From Nitrosovibrio tenuis (GTDB taxonomy: Bacteria > Pseudomonadota > Gammaproteobacteria > Burkholderiales > Nitrosomonadaceae), in assembly GCF_900109785.1 (NCBI RefSeq), contig NZ_FOBH01000003.1, positions 1-64,000 of the forward strand: 64,000 nucleotides of DNA. The letters run 5' to 3'. Positions 39,608 through 50,470 of this stretch are shown piece by piece. The position numbers were made by a program, and so were the translations under genes. Under the pieces are notes generated by a model, which did no database searches, was not told the origin of the DNA, and saw nothing but the letters and a program-made list of their open reading frames with translations. Within the stretch, counting starts at the first letter, position 1; each line of letters opens with the position of its first letter.

Positions 39608-40717
39608 ATGAGCAAACGCGATTATTACGAAGTGCTGGGCATCAACCGCGACTGCAGCGAAGATGACATCAAAAGGGCCTATCGCAAGCTGGCCATGAAA
39701 TATCATCCGGATCGCAACCCGGATAATCCAAAAGCAGAAGAGCATTTCAAGGAAGCCAAAGAAGCCTACGAGATGCTGTCAGATCCAAGGAAGCGTGCGG
39801 CATACGACCAGCATGGCCATGCTGGCGTCGATTCCAGCATGGGCGGAACAGGCCATGAAGGCTTCACCGACGCATTCAGTGATATATTCGGAGATCTCTT
39901 CGGCGGTGGTCGCGGTCATGCCAATGTCTATCGCGGCGCCGATTTACGTTATAACCTGGAAATTTCGCTCGAGCAGGCGGCACGCGGAACTGAAACCAAA
40001 ATTCGCATTCCCACAATGGATGTTTGCGAAACCTGCCACGGCAGTGGCGCCAAGCCTGGCACTTCCCCCATCACATGCCCTACCTGCAACGGACACGGTC
40101 AAGTTCGAATGCAACAGGGTTTTTTCTCGATCCAGCAAACGTGCCCCAAATGCCATGGCAGCGGAAAATTTATTTCAAGCCCTTGCGTGACATGTAGTGG
40201 CTCGGGACGCGTCAGGCAGCACAAGACATTATCTGTAAAAATTCCTGCGGGAGTGGATGAAGGCGATCGGATTCGTTTATCCGGCGAAGGCGAAGCCGGG
40301 GTCAACAATGGCCCGCCTGGGGATTTGTATGTGGTAATTAATCTGTCGCCTCACAGCGTTTTCCAGCGCGATCATAATGATTTGCACTGTGAAATGCCGA
40401 TAAGTTTCACGACTGCCGCGCTGGGTGGCGACATCGAAATTCCCACGCTCGATGGTCATGCCAAAATCAAGATTCCAGCCGAAACCCAGAGCGGAAAGGT
40501 TTTTCGCCTGCGTGGCAAAGGGATCAAAGGCGTGCGCAGCAACGCGCCCGGAGATCTGTTGTGCCACGTAATGGTGGAGACACCCATCAAGCTGACCACG
40601 CGCCAGAGAGAGTTGTTGCAGGAATTGGAGGAATCGATGAGTCAGGAGGATGGTTCGCGCCACAGTCCTCGGGCTAAATCCTGGATGGACAAGGTGCGCC
40701 AGTTCTTTGCGGAGTAA
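39608..40717 (+). CDS. dnaJ: Chaperone DnaJ (Hsp40)
   Basis: 369 residues from ATG 39608. The J-domain [20 protein letters not shown] contains HPD ([10 protein letters not shown]); a Gly/Phe-rich linker follows; four zinc repeats of CxxCxGxG type begin with CETCHGSG near residue 140 and end with CVTCSGSG; then come the substrate-binding C-terminal domains. It lies 240 bases after dnaK on the same strand. The upstream extension to 39557 adds residues that do not belong to DnaJ. Confidence 0.97.
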   Translation: MSKRDYYEVLGINRDCSEDDIKRAYRKLAMKYHPDRNPDNPKAEEHFKEAKEAYEMLSDPRKRAAYDQHGHAGVDSSMGGTGHEGFTDAFSDIFGDLFGGGRGHANVYRGADLRYNLEISLEQAARGTETKIRIPTMDVCETCHGSGAKPGTSPITCPTCNGHGQVRMQQGFFSIQQTCPKCHGSGKFISSPCVTCSGSGRVRQHKTLSVKIPAGVDEGDRIRLSGEGEAGVNNGPPGDLYVVINLSPHSVFQRDHNDLHCEMPISFTTAALGGDIEIPTLDGHAKIKIPAETQSGKVFRLRGKGIKGVRSNAPGDLLCHVMVETPIKLTTRQRELLQELEESMSQEDGSRHSPRAKSWMDKVRQFFAE

Positions 40718-40925
40718 TACTTCTATAGATATCTTCTTTAGCGAGGGTTCAAGCACGCTGTACCAATGTGCTCACTTGCTCAATTGCTCACACCAATTCG
40801 TATCAGGAAGGGCGGCGAGATAAGGCGGTAACGAGGTTATGGCAGGGTAAGTGGCAGGGTGAGGGCCCAAGGTGTGGCCAACGCTATTATTGTTTCTGGT
40901 ACCAAGCCGATTAACAAGAAGTGAC

Positions 40926-41483
40926 CTACCATTCTCCGCGCAACAGCTTCTCAGCCCAGAATAAGCCGGAGACGGTTTTGTTATCAGTAATTTTTCCATC
41001 CCTGACCCATCCCAGAGCCGCAGGAAGTGACAAGGTGAACACTTCCAGGTGCTCACCGTCATCCAGGCTGGCGCCTTCGAAGGCGAGATCCTCCGCAAGA
41101 TAATAGATGAGCTTCTCGTCCGAGTAACCAATGCAGGGATGCAATGTCGTGATATATCGCCAGCTTTTCGCCATATATCCTGTTTCCTCCAGCAACTCCC
41201 GCTTCGCGCACAGCAGAGGATCTTCGCCACCATCGATTTTCCCTGCCGGCAGTTCATAGAAATCGCGATGCAGCGGGTAGCGATGCTGGCGCTCCATCAC
41301 CAGCTCTCCGTTGGGCAGCAGCGGAATGATAACGACTGCCCCAGGGTGCGTAATGTATTCGCGTACCGCTAATTTGCCATCTGGCAGACGCGCCCGGTCC
41401 ACGCGCACGTGCAGAAGATCGCCATCATAAACGCTGAGGCTGGTGACCGGTATTTCGGTGAGGTCGAGGGGCGGCTTGGACAT
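40926..41483 (-). CDS. Nudix hydrolase, ADP-ribose pyrophosphatase type
   Basis: 185 residues from ATG 41483. The Nudix box reads GKIDGGEDPLLCAKRELLEE followed by TGY, preceded by RYPLHRDFYELPA, and the later ITTLHPCIGYSDEKLIYYLA matches ADP-ribose and NDP-sugar pyrophosphatases (NudF-like). It hydrolyses ADP-ribose to AMP and ribose 5-phosphate by family analogy. A TTG at 41495 with AGGA close by is an alternative start. It is convergent with dnaJ. Confidence 0.88.
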   Translation of the reverse strand: MSKPPLDLTEIPVTSLSVYDGDLLHVRVDRARLPDGKLAVREYITHPGAVVIIPLLPNGELVMERQHRYPLHRDFYELPAGKIDGGEDPLLCAKRELLEETGYMAKSWRYITTLHPCIGYSDEKLIYYLAEDLAFEGASLDDGEHLEVFTLSLPAALGWVRDGKITDNKTVSGLFWAEKLLRGEW

Positions 41484-41535
41484 GAAGTGGAGCAATTCCT
41501 GAAAAATGCAAACAGGCTACCGCCATTAACGGCGA

Positions 41536-42855
41536 TTATACACCAGCATCAGGTTTACTCATCTTCTGCGTCAGCAGTCGCGTTTCGGGAAACCAGACGC
41601 TAAAACAGCTACCCTTGCCCAGCTCGCTGGTAATCTCCAGCTTGGCCTCGTGGCAGGTGAGCACATGCTTGACAATGGCAAGGCCCAGGCCGGTACCCCC
41701 GGTTTCACGTGAACGGCCACGGTCAACCCGGTAGAAGCGTTCTGTCAGGCGCGGGATATGTTCCGGGTCAATGCCGATGCCGCTGTCCTGCACCGAAAAT
41801 ACACCCTGTCCATCACGAATGATCCAGCTCAATGTAATAACGCCGCTATCTGGCGTATAGCGTATGGCATTGCTGATTAGGTTGCTGAAAGCGCTGCGCA
41901 ACTCATCGTTATTCCCCAGTAATTTTGCATCTGTTTCGAGACTGAGGATGACAAGATGGCGTCGGGCGCTCAAGGACTGCGCTTCATCATACAACTTGCG
42001 CAACATCCCCGGCACATCGACAGTGTCCTCGCGAACCTGGTTCTCGGTATCTTCCAGCCGGGATAAAGTCAACAAATCCTCCACCAAGTGCTGCATCCGC
42101 CTGGTCTGATCGGTCATCAGCCCAAGCGCCCACTTCTGTGTCTCAGGATCCGCGTGGCTCTCATCCGTTAGCGTTTCGAGAAATCCGCCTATCACGGTCA
42201 ACGGCGTACGCAACTCGTGCGATACATTCGCCACAAAATCCCGCCGCATGGTTTGAATTCTTTCCAGGCGGGTGACGTCACGGCTGAGGAGCAGTTTCTG
42301 TTTGTCACCATAAGGCACTAACTGTAGTGAAAGCGTCAGACCTTGATGGCGGGATTGCTTGATTACCAGTGGCTCATTGTAATTGTGGGCCGCGAGATAT
42401 TGAGCAAACTGTGTCTGACGCACCAGATGGGTGATATGCTGACCGGCATCGAGGCTGGAGTTTATACTTAAATGTTTTTCCGCTACGGGGTTGCACCATT
42501 CGATACGATCCACCTCATCCATGATGACCACACCTTCCGGCATGGCCGAGGTGGCGCGGCGCAGGCGTTCCAAAGCGGAACTGATTTGCTGGTGGCTGTG
42601 TTTCTGCTCACGCACGAGGCGCGCCAGGCGCGCGAAAACATCACCCCATTTGCCGGAACTGTTCGGCAATGAAGACTTTTCAGCCCTGAGCCATTTTTCC
42701 AGTGCTGCCAGATTGCGCTGCTGATGAATGAGTATCAGCAGCAGTACGCCGCAACAGAGCGCTAATGTTGCAACAGCGCCTAACGCCCCCAGCAGTATTC
42801 CGGTTACAACAGTAATCAGAACAACGGTGGCGAGGCGCTCCCAAAAACCGGCCAC
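41536..42855 (-). CDS. phoR: Phosphate regulon sensor histidine kinase PhoR
   Basis: Inner membrane kinase, 439 residues, with a GTG start. Two close hydrophobic helices at the N-terminus (about 8-45, VVLITVVTGILLGALGAVAT), no large periplasmic domain, a PAS domain (AMPEGVVIMDEVDRIEWCNP), the dimer/His domain NVSHELRTPLTVIGGFLETL with the phosphorylated His near 211, and an ATPase domain with RETGGTGLGLAIVKHVL. It follows phoB by 39 bases on the same strand. The phosphate signal normally arrives through PstSCAB/PhoU, which are not in this window. Confidence 0.92.
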   Translation of the reverse strand: MAGFWERLATVVLITVVTGILLGALGAVATLALCCGVLLLILIHQQRNLAALEKWLRAEKSSLPNSSGKWGDVFARLARLVREQKHSHQQISSALERLRRATSAMPEGVVIMDEVDRIEWCNPVAEKHLSINSSLDAGQHITHLVRQTQFAQYLAAHNYNEPLVIKQSRHQGLTLSLQLVPYGDKQKLLLSRDVTRLERIQTMRRDFVANVSHELRTPLTVIGGFLETLTDESHADPETQKWALGLMTDQTRRMQHLVEDLLTLSRLEDTENQVREDTVDVPGMLRKLYDEAQSLSARRHLVILSLETDAKLLGNNDELRSAFSNLISNAIRYTPDSGVITLSWIIRDGQGVFSVQDSGIGIDPEHIPRLTERFYRVDRGRSRETGGTGLGLAIVKHVLTCHEAKLEITSELGKGSCFSVWFPETRLLTQKMSKPDAGV

Positions 42856-42894
42856 GTAGTTATTTCGAATGAAGAAGCAGAATCATATTCTCCG

Positions 42895-43599
42895 TTATTC
42901 CACGCTCGCCGTCTGTCCCGCCGACAATCGATAACCGGACCCTCGTACAGTTTGCACCAGGCCATCCTTGTTTACGGTTTCCAAGGCCTTGCGTAATCTG
43001 CGGATGTGCACATCCACGGTACGGTCCTCGACAAACACGTGGTCGCCCCATACCTGATCGAGCAACTGTGAACGCGTATGCACCCGCTCGGAGTGAGTCA
43101 TAAGAAAATGCAGCAAGCGGAATTCGGTAGGGCCCAAAGGCACTTCGCTGTCTCTTGCAGTTACCCGGTGGGTCGCCGAGTCAAGCCGCAGCCCGCCGAT
43201 TTCGACAATATCGTCAGCCGCTTCCGGTGAACGCCGCCGCAGCACCGCCTTAATCCTTGCGAGTAGTTCACGTGGAGAAAAAGGCTTGGTAATATAATCG
43301 TCGGCGCCGATTTCCAATCCCGTCACCTTGTCAGTTTCCTCGGCGCGAGCGGTGAGCATGATAATAGGAATAGTTTTAGTCCGGACTGTGCGCCGCAACA
43401 CGCGGGCAAACTCGGCACCGCTCATTCCCGGCAGCATCCAGTCGAGCAACACGAGGTTGGGCAGGGCGTTGTTGATGATCTCCATGGCCTCTTCCGCATT
43501 TTTTGCGCAAAACACGTCGTGCCGCGCTTGCCGCAGGCTAAATGCGATCAGTTCCTGAATCGCCGGTTCATCTTCTACCACTAAAATTGTTGCTGCCAT
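42895..43599 (-). CDS. phoB: Phosphate regulon response regulator PhoB
   Basis: 234 residues from ATG 43599 (AAGGA upstream). Receiver domain: ILVVEDEPAIQELI with acidic pocket, phosphorylated Asp53 in LVLLDWMLPGMSG, and the Lys in ITKPFSPRELLAR. The OmpR-type winged helix follows (GPTEFRLLHFLMTHSERVHT, then VDVHIRRLRKAL). It is first in the phoB-phoR operon. A clear PHO box was not found upstream. Confidence 0.93.
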   Translation of the reverse strand: MAATILVVEDEPAIQELIAFSLRQARHDVFCAKNAEEAMEIINNALPNLVLLDWMLPGMSGAEFARVLRRTVRTKTIPIIMLTARAEETDKVTGLEIGADDYITKPFSPRELLARIKAVLRRRSPEAADDIVEIGGLRLDSATHRVTARDSEVPLGPTEFRLLHFLMTHSERVHTRSQLLDQVWGDHVFVEDRTVDVHIRRLRKALETVNKDGLVQTVRGSGYRLSAGQTASVE

Positions 43600-43749
43600 C
43601 CGTTCGTTCCTTCTAACAGGATTCTCTGCCATCTGTTTTCATATGTTTCGATTTTGTCGGTATTTCTATCATATGTACAGAATATTGCGATTTCGTGACA
43701 TGATTCAAAAGAACCAAGCCGATCGAGACAGAACTACGATACAGGAATT

Positions 43750-45066
43750 TTAAAAAATTAATATTGCCCGGTAGTCGTTGACATTAGTGCGGGTCGGGCC
43801 CATGACGATCAGGTCATCCAGTCGCTCAAAGAAAGTGTAGGCGTCATTACCAGCAAGCAAGGCGGCGGCGTTAATGCCTTCCTGTTTTGCCCGGCGCAGT
43901 GAATCAGATGTGGCGATCGCGCCGGCGTTGTGTTCCGTACCGTCTATTCCGTCAGTATCGCAGGCGAGCGCGTAGATTTTCTCCGTTCCCTCAAGTTGGG
44001 TAGCCAGGGACAGGAGGAATTCCGTATTGCGGCCACCACGTCCATTCCTATGCACTGTGACGGTCGTCTCACCACCGGAGATCAAGGCCACTGGCGGTTT
44101 CCACGGCTGCTTATGACAGCGAATTTCCTTGGCGATGGAAGCCAATACTTTGGCAACTTCGCGCGCTTCTCCTGTAATGGCATCGCTCAATATGACAGTC
44201 GGTATGCCTTGGCGTTCCAAGTATTCTTTTGCCGCCAGCAGCGAGCCGTAGGCATTCGCGATCACACGATTTTCAACCTTGTGGAACGCTGCGCTGCCAG
44301 GTTTGGGCGTCTCGCTGAGCTCTCCTCGAGTGCCTGTCATCAATGTTTCCATCACGGCAGCGGGCGCATTTATTCCATAATAGTCGAGAATCGCCAATGC
44401 ATCCGAGTAGGTTGTCGGGTCCGGCGCGCACGGACCGGAGGCGATATGTGTTGGATCGTCCCCAGTCACATCGGAGATGATTAATGCCAGTATCGGAGCC
44501 CGGCATGACGCTGCAAGCCTGCCACCCAGGACGGCGGAAAGATGTTTGCGCACCGTATTGATCTCCTGGATCGTCGCGCCGCATCGGAGCAATCCCGCGG
44601 TGACGTTTCTCAGATCGTTGATCGATACGCCATCAACGGGCAGTGACAGCAGACTTGAACCGCCGCCGCTTAGCAGGCACAGCAGAAAATCGTTGGCATC
44701 GAGGTTTTTCACTTCACCCAAAATGGCCCGTGTTGCCTGTTCACCATGTTCATCAGGCAGGGGATGCCCTGCCTCAACCACATGTATTTTTTTTAATGGC
44801 AATCCATGACCATAGCGGGTGAGAACAATACCGTCCAGCGGGGCATCCTGTCGCGCGCCTTTTTGCCAATGGTTCTCCACTGCCAGAGCCATCGATGCAG
44901 CAGCTTTGCCCGCGCCAACCACGAGGGTCCGGCCCGGAGTGCTAATTCCGCCTTTGCAAAGGCGGGGCGGTAAATGCCGGGGCACAATACGCAGAGGATC
45001 GGCTGCGGCGAGCGCGGCGTGGAAGCTATTGAGCAGAAGATTGCGGGCATACTCCTGCGCGCCCAT
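43750..45066 (-). CDS. Glycerate 2-kinase, type-2 (GckA/TtuD) family
   Basis: 438 residues of the glycerate kinase family that makes 2-phosphoglycerate. Marks are RTLVVGAGKAAASMALAVE, the Gly-rich LCLLSGGGSSLLSLPVDG, VISDVTGDDPTHIASGP-type sequence, ALISGGETTVTVHRNGRGGR and ALACDTDGIDGT. The start ATG lies one base after the uvrA stop (TAATATG), so translation is probably linked to uvrA. In an autotroph this enzyme would return glycolate-derived carbon; that use is inference. Confidence 0.92.
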   Translation of the reverse strand: MGAQEYARNLLLNSFHAALAAADPLRIVPRHLPPRLCKGGISTPGRTLVVGAGKAAASMALAVENHWQKGARQDAPLDGIVLTRYGHGLPLKKIHVVEAGHPLPDEHGEQATRAILGEVKNLDANDFLLCLLSGGGSSLLSLPVDGVSINDLRNVTAGLLRCGATIQEINTVRKHLSAVLGGRLAASCRAPILALIISDVTGDDPTHIASGPCAPDPTTYSDALAILDYYGINAPAAVMETLMTGTRGELSETPKPGSAAFHKVENRVIANAYGSLLAAKEYLERQGIPTVILSDAITGEAREVAKVLASIAKEIRCHKQPWKPPVALISGGETTVTVHRNGRGGRNTEFLLSLATQLEGTEKIYALACDTDGIDGTEHNAGAIATSDSLRRAKQEGINAAALLAGNDAYTFFERLDDLIVMGPTRTNVNDYRAILIF

Positions 45067-45067
45067 A

Positions 45068-47914
45068 TTATTTTTGTCGCCCGGAATTATGGCCTGGTGA
45101 GCCGAGCGTCGTTTTCAGGTAACGTCCGGTGAAGCTTTTCTCATTCGCTGCGATTTGTTCGGGCGTGCCTTCGGCTATGATCTCTCCACCTCCGTCGCCA
45201 CCCTCGGGTCCGAGATCGACGATCCAATCGGCAGTCTTGATCACATCCAGGTTATGCTCGATTACCACCACCGTATTGCCATGATCGCGCAGGCGATGCA
45301 GCACTTTCAGCAGTAAATCGATATCCTGGAAATGAAGACCGGTAGTGGGTTCGTCGAGAATATAGAGCGTGCGGCCGGTATCGCGTTTGGAGAGTTCCAG
45401 GGACAGCTTCACACGTTGGGCTTCTCCGCCGGACAGCGTGGTTGCGGACTGGCCAAGGGTGATATAGCCAAGTCCGACATCCAGCAGGGTTCGCAGTTTG
45501 CGCGCGACCACCGGCACGGGGCTGAAAAATTCATGCGCGTGCTCCACTGTCATTTGCAGGATTTCGGTGATATTTTTCCCCTTGTACTGAATCTCCAGGG
45601 TTTCCCGATTATAACGCTTGCCATGGCAGACATCGCATGTCACATATATGTCGGGCAGAAAATGCATTTCCACCTTGATCATGCCGTCGCCCTGGCAGGC
45701 CTCGCAGCGTCCGCCCCTGACGTTAAACGAGAATCTTCCTGGCCCATAGCCCCGTTCGCGCGCCTGGGGTACGCCCGCGAATAGTTCGCGGATAGGCGTG
45801 AACAGGCCCGTATAAGTGGCCGGGTTTGAACGCGGCGTGCGCCCGATCGGGCTCTGGTCCATATTGATGACCTTGTCGAAGAACGCCAAGCCATCGACGC
45901 TTTGGTGCGGCGCAGGCTCTGCGGCACTGCCATAGAGATACTGGGCCATGGCGTTGTAGAGTGTTTCATTGATGAGGGTGGACTTGCCGGAGCCGGATAC
46001 GCCGGTAATGCAAACGAATAATCCCACCGGAAGACTGAGATTGACGTTCTTCAGATTATTGCCAGTTGCACCCTCTATTTTGAGCCAGCGGTCACTTTTC
46101 GGTTCGGTGCGTTTTTCCGGCATGCTAATGGCCAGCCCGCCGGAAAGATATTGGCCGGTGAGCGAATCGGGATTCTGCTGAATAGCCGCTGGCGTCCCTT
46201 GCGCGATAACCGCGCCGCCATGCTCGCCCGCGCCCGGACCCATGTCAACGACGTGATCGGCGGAAAGAATCGCGTCCTGGTCGTGTTCCACTACAATGAC
46301 GCTATTGCTCAGGTCACGCAGGCTTTTCAGCGTTTCCAGCAGGCGACCATTGTCACGCTGATGCAAACCGATTGAAGGTTCATCCAGGACATACATGACG
46401 CCGGTCAGTCCTGAGCCGATCTGGCTGGCGAGCCGAATGCGCTGGGATTCTCCGCCAGATAAGGTCTCCGCCGAGCGCTCCAGTGACAGATAATCGAGCC
46501 CGACGTTGTTTAAAAAAGAGATACGGCTGGAAATTTCCTTGATGATTTTTTCGGCAATGGCAAATTTATGCCCCGTCAGTTTTACCTGATCGAAAAAGGC
46601 TTTTGCCTCCTTGAGAGGCAGCGAATTAATTTCATATATGGCGAGGCCGCCTACGCGGACGTGGCGCGCCTCGCGGCGTAGCCGCGTTCCCGCGCATTCC
46701 GGACATATCTGGGAATTGAGGTATTTCGCCAATTCCTCGCGCACAGTAACGGATTCGGTTTCCTTGTAGCGCCGCTCCAGATTGGGAATAATACCTTCAA
46801 ACGTGTGCTTCCGATGGCTTCGGGTTCCGTTTTCGTTCAGGTATGCAAACGTGATCTTTTCCCTGGCTGATCCATTCAAAACGATGTTTTGGATGGGCGC
46901 GGCCAACTGCTCAAAAGGGACTTCCAGGTCGAAATCGTAGTGGTTGGCAAGGCTTGCCAGCAATTGATAATAGAACTGGTTGCGGCGATCCCAACCCTTG
47001 ATCGCGCCGGAAGCCAGGGACAAATGCGGGAAGGCGACGATACGCTTGGGATCGAAGAACGTAATTTTACCCAACCCATCGCATTTAGGACAGGCACCCA
47101 TCGGATTATTGAATGAAAATAATCGGGGTTCGAGTTCCGGAAGTGAATAGCTGCAAACCGGGCAACTGAACTTGGCGGAAAACAGATGCTCGATGCCGGT
47201 GTCCATCTCGACGGCCAAAGCGCGTCCATCGGCATGGCGCAACGCGGTTTCAAACGACTCTGCCAATCGCTGCTTGGAATCCGGGGAGACTTTGAGTCTG
47301 TCAACCACCACTTCCACCGTGTGTTTCTTATTTTTTTGCAGTTTCGGCAGCTCATCGATTTCATGAACCTTTCCGTCGATCCGCAGGCGTATGAATCCCT
47401 GCGCACGCAGTTCATCGATTAAATCCATCTGCTCGCCCTTGCGTCCGACCACGAGTGGCGCAAGAATCATCAGCCGGGTATCCGGCGGCAGCCGCAAAAC
47501 GTGATCGACCATTTGCGAAACGCTTTGTGCTGTAAGCGTAATGCCGTGATCGGGGCACTGCGGATCGCCCACGCGCGCGAACAACAGACGCATGTAATCG
47601 TGTATTTCCGTGACAGTGCCGACGGTAGAGCGCGGATTGTGCGAGGTCGCCTTTTGCTCTATCGCTATTGCGGGAGATAGTCCTTCTATCAGATCGACGT
47701 CGGGCTTCTCCATCAACTGGAGGAATTGCCGCGCATAGGCCGATAGCGATTCGACATAACGCCGCTGGCCTTCCGCATAAAGCGTATCGAATGCGAGCGA
47801 CGACTTGCCGGACCCCGACAAACCGGTAATGACGATCAGTTTGTTCCGTGGAAGATCGAGACTGATGTTTTTGAGGTTGTGCGTGCGCGCACCGCGAATT
47901 CTTATGAGTTCCAT
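45068..47914 (-). CDS. uvrA: Excinuclease ABC subunit UvrA
   Basis: DNA damage sensor of nucleotide excision repair, 948 residues. Two ABC ATPases: Walker [12 protein letters not shown] near the start and [11 protein letters not shown] in the second half, each with [12 protein letters not shown] or [12 protein letters not shown] signatures. Zinc sites CPVC...CPKC and CEACQGDG...CDVCHG are present. The N-terminus [17 protein letters not shown] is typical. The divergent MFS gene starts 113 bases away. Confidence 0.98.
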   Translation of the reverse strand: MELIRIRGARTHNLKNISLDLPRNKLIVITGLSGSGKSSLAFDTLYAEGQRRYVESLSAYARQFLQLMEKPDVDLIEGLSPAIAIEQKATSHNPRSTVGTVTEIHDYMRLLFARVGDPQCPDHGITLTAQSVSQMVDHVLRLPPDTRLMILAPLVVGRKGEQMDLIDELRAQGFIRLRIDGKVHEIDELPKLQKNKKHTVEVVVDRLKVSPDSKQRLAESFETALRHADGRALAVEMDTGIEHLFSAKFSCPVCSYSLPELEPRLFSFNNPMGACPKCDGLGKITFFDPKRIVAFPHLSLASGAIKGWDRRNQFYYQLLASLANHYDFDLEVPFEQLAAPIQNIVLNGSAREKITFAYLNENGTRSHRKHTFEGIIPNLERRYKETESVTVREELAKYLNSQICPECAGTRLRREARHVRVGGLAIYEINSLPLKEAKAFFDQVKLTGHKFAIAEKIIKEISSRISFLNNVGLDYLSLERSAETLSGGESQRIRLASQIGSGLTGVMYVLDEPSIGLHQRDNGRLLETLKSLRDLSNSVIVVEHDQDAILSADHVVDMGPGAGEHGGAVIAQGTPAAIQQNPDSLTGQYLSGGLAISMPEKRTEPKSDRWLKIEGATGNNLKNVNLSLPVGLFVCITGVSGSGKSTLINETLYNAMAQYLYGSAAEPAPHQSVDGLAFFDKVINMDQSPIGRTPRSNPATYTGLFTPIRELFAGVPQARERGYGPGRFSFNVRGGRCEACQGDGMIKVEMHFLPDIYVTCDVCHGKRYNRETLEIQYKGKNITEILQMTVEHAHEFFSPVPVVARKLRTLLDVGLGYITLGQSATTLSGGEAQRVKLSLELSKRDTGRTLYILDEPTTGLHFQDIDLLLKVLHRLRDHGNTVVVIEHNLDVIKTADWIVDLGPEGGDGGGEIIAEGTPEQIAANEKSFTGRYLKTTLGSPGHNSGRQK

Positions 47915-48027
47915 CGATTGATTTTGCCGCCACTATCCATTGAAGGCCCGGCAATGCCTGAGGCTATCTGAGCACTGGTCAAACCTGCTAATATACGCAA
48001 GTTTCCCTCCTTTTCCCAATCTGATTC

Positions 48028-49413
48028 ATGTCCCCTTCCCCGTTGCCCGAGAAAATGTCACCGACAGAGATGCGCGCTACCGTGGGCCTCGCCAGCATCT
48101 ATGGGCTGCGCATGCTGGGGATGTTCATCATCCTGCCCGTATTCGCGTTTTACGCCGAGGATCTACCGGGCGGCAGCAACTATACGCTGGTTGGCATTGC
48201 GCTCGGTGCATACGGCTTGACCCAGGCGATACTGCAAATTCCTTTCGGCTGGCTATCCGATCGTTTCGGGCGCAAACCCGTCATCTATGGCGGCTTGATC
48301 CTGTTTGCAATCGGCAGCTTTATCGCGGCCTCCGCCAGCGATATATATGGGGTCATTTTCGGCAGAATCATCCAGGGCGCGGGAGCGATTTCGGCGGCTA
48401 TCATGGCGCTTGCCGCCGACCTGACCCGGGAAGAGCATCGCACCAAGGCGATGGCTGCAATCGGCATGACCATAGGCGCCACCTTTGCGCTTTCCCTGGT
48501 GGTCGCGCCCGCGCTAAACCGCCTGATCGGCGTCCCCGGAATTTTCATCATGACCGGAGTGCTGGCACTGCTGGCGATGGCGGTGGTTTCCAGGATCGTT
48601 CCCGACCCGGCTATCAGCCGTTTTCATTCGGATACCGAAGCATCGGCCGGAAGATTCCACAATGTGCTGCGCAATGGCGAACTGCTGCGCCTGGATTTCG
48701 GCGTCTTTGCATTGCACGCGGTTCTGATGGCGCTTTGGCTGGTGGTGCCCTTGTCGTTACGCACGGCCGGGCTGGCGGCGGACCAACACTGGCAGGTATA
48801 TTTACCTGTCTTGCTTCTATCCATGGTGCTGGTCGTTCCCGCAATTATCTACGGGGAAAAAAAAGCGAAACTCAAGCAGGTGTTTGTCGCCTCGGTCGCG
48901 GTGCTGCTGGTCAGCCAGGCATTGCTCGCCTATATGTTTAATTCATTATGGGGCACCACTGCGGCGCTGTTGGTGTTCTTTGCCGCTTTCAATCTGCTGG
49001 AAGCGACGCTGCCCTCGCTGATTTCCAAAATTGCACCCGTCGGCGCCAAGGGCACAGCTATTGGTGTCTATAGCAGCGTTCAATTTCTGGGCACGTTCGT
49101 AGGCGCAAGCGTGGGTGGCTACCTGTACGGGAACCATGGCAGTTCCGCATTGTTTGCGTTCAGTGGCGCACTTCTCATGCTCTGGCTGATGTTTGCCGTT
49201 ACCATGAAAGCACCCGCCGCGGTGCGCACCAGAATGTATCACGTACGAGAAATGGATACCGGCAAGGCGAGCGGATTATCGCGTCAATTGGCGGCACTGC
49301 CCGGTGTGCATGAAGCGCTGGTGCTCGCGAGCGAGGGCGTGGCTTACCTGAAGGTGGATATGAGAGGTTTTGACGAACAAGGCGTTGCTCAGTTATTAGG
49401 AGGAGAGGCATAA
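48028..49413 (+). CDS. MFS transporter, YajR-like
   Basis: 461 residues with 12 predicted helices and the loop motif GWLSDRFGRKPVIYGG between helices 2 and 3. After helix 12, a C-terminal domain of about 65 residues (LSRQLAALPGVHEALVLASE, then GVAYLKVDMRGFDEQGV) fits the ferredoxin-like YAM domain of E. coli YajR. A proton-driven exporter is likely; the substrate is unknown. It stands divergent from uvrA with ssb immediately following, the uvrA/MFS/ssb order seen in many proteobacteria. Confidence 0.9.
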   Translation: MSPSPLPEKMSPTEMRATVGLASIYGLRMLGMFIILPVFAFYAEDLPGGSNYTLVGIALGAYGLTQAILQIPFGWLSDRFGRKPVIYGGLILFAIGSFIAASASDIYGVIFGRIIQGAGAISAAIMALAADLTREEHRTKAMAAIGMTIGATFALSLVVAPALNRLIGVPGIFIMTGVLALLAMAVVSRIVPDPAISRFHSDTEASAGRFHNVLRNGELLRLDFGVFALHAVLMALWLVVPLSLRTAGLAADQHWQVYLPVLLLSMVLVVPAIIYGEKKAKLKQVFVASVAVLLVSQALLAYMFNSLWGTTAALLVFFAAFNLLEATLPSLISKIAPVGAKGTAIGVYSSVQFLGTFVGASVGGYLYGNHGSSALFAFSGALLMLWLMFAVTMKAPAAVRTRMYHVREMDTGKASGLSRQLAALPGVHEALVLASEGVAYLKVDMRGFDEQGVAQLLGGEA

Positions 49414-49872
49414 ATGGCATCAGTCAACAAAGTTATACTCATCGGCAACCTTGGAAAGGATCCTGAAACACGCTATATGCCCAACGGCGAAGCGGTGACC
49501 AATATCACATTGGCAACCACCGAAAACTGGAAGGACAAAAACGGCGAAAAGCAGGAAAAAACCGAATGGCATCGCGTCACGTTTTATCGCAAGCTTGCCG
49601 AAATCGCAGGTGAATATCTGAAGAAAGGCCGTTCGGTATATGTCGAAGGACGATTGGAGACGCGTAAATGGACCGACAAGGCGGGCGTTGAGCGCTATAC
49701 CACCGACATTATCGCCACCGATATGAAAATGCTCGGCAGCAAACCCGGCAGCGCTGGTTTTGAAGCACCGGACAGAGAGGAGGGCAGTTTCGCGCCGAGT
49801 GCACCCAGCAATAAAGCCCCAGCCAGAAGCAGCAGCGGCTTTGATGATATGGATGATGATATTCCATTTTGA
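49414..49872 (+). CDS. ssb: Single-stranded DNA-binding protein
   Basis: 152 residues. The OB fold starts [20 protein letters not shown] and continues with [20 protein letters not shown] and [18 protein letters not shown] flexible linker leads to the acidic tip DDMDDDIPF that binds partner proteins. The ATG follows the MFS stop directly, with AGGAGGAG as ribosome site inside the end of that gene. Confidence 0.97.
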   Translation: MASVNKVILIGNLGKDPETRYMPNGEAVTNITLATTENWKDKNGEKQEKTEWHRVTFYRKLAEIAGEYLKKGRSVYVEGRLETRKWTDKAGVERYTTDIIATDMKMLGSKPGSAGFEAPDREEGSFAPSAPSNKAPARSSSGFDDMDDDIPF

Positions 49873-49960
49873 TGTGGAATGACCTGCTAGGGAACAGAAG
49901 TGTTTTTGCAATGGCTTGCAGTGGCGCAATCTGGGCAACGCTAGCCGTACCTCGATAGAT

Positions 49961-50251
49961 ATGAAAAAACTGTTTCTGCTTCTCATTATGCTAGTCGCCT
50001 TTACCGGCGGAGCCTATGCCGCAGTTAACATCAATACCGCTTCCCAGGCAGAGCTGGAAACGCTTCAGGGAATTGGCCCTGCCAAAGCCAAGGCCATCGT
50101 TGAATATCGCAAGAAGCGTGGTCCGTTTAAGTCGCCCGACGACCTGGAGAAAGTGAGTGGGATTGGTCCGGCTATCATGAAGCGGGTGCGCAAGGATATT
50201 ACGGTCGGCGGCACCACGGTCAAGAAGGAAAATAAATCCGTTGGCAAATAA
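49961..50251 (+). CDS. ComEA-like helix-hairpin-helix protein
   Basis: A 96-residue exported protein: signal peptide KKLFLLLIMLVAFTGGAYA, then a pair of HhH motifs (NINTASQAELETLQGIGPAK and KVSGIGPAIMKRV). Such short ComEA-type proteins bind double-stranded DNA in the periplasm and can take part in DNA uptake. No other competence gene is nearby. The longer frame from 49916 would bury the signal peptide. Confidence 0.88.
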   Translation: MKKLFLLLIMLVAFTGGAYAAVNINTASQAELETLQGIGPAKAKAIVEYRKKRGPFKSPDDLEKVSGIGPAIMKRVRKDITVGGTTVKKENKSVGK

Positions 50252-50286
50252 GAAGAAAATTTGTACGGTGGATGGAGGCCTCAGGC

Positions 50287-50315
50287 CGCAACTCATCAAC
50301 AATTGATGGGTTGCG
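50287..50315 (+). terminator. Hairpin after the ComEA-like gene
   Basis: CGCAACTCATCA pairs with TGATGGGTTGCG (one G-T pair) around a 5-base loop, followed by CTTTG. The T-run is short, so a terminator is likely but not sure. Confidence 0.5.
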
Positions 50316-50470
50316 CTTTGTAGCCCAGTCTATAAAGATCACTTCGCTTTCTCTCACCCAAGCAGTACTTCGGCATTTTTCTTTTAGCCGCTGTATTGGT
50401 GCTACGCGGGCATTTCGACGCCTGCCGTGTGTGCGATAATCCAGCATAACCTTTTGTGTATCGGGCGGTC

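Noticed and set aside
43633-43749. Possible PHO box upstream of phoB
   Set aside because: Two TGTCA/TGTAC-like pieces exist on the minus strand but not with the 11-base repeat spacing of a PHO box.
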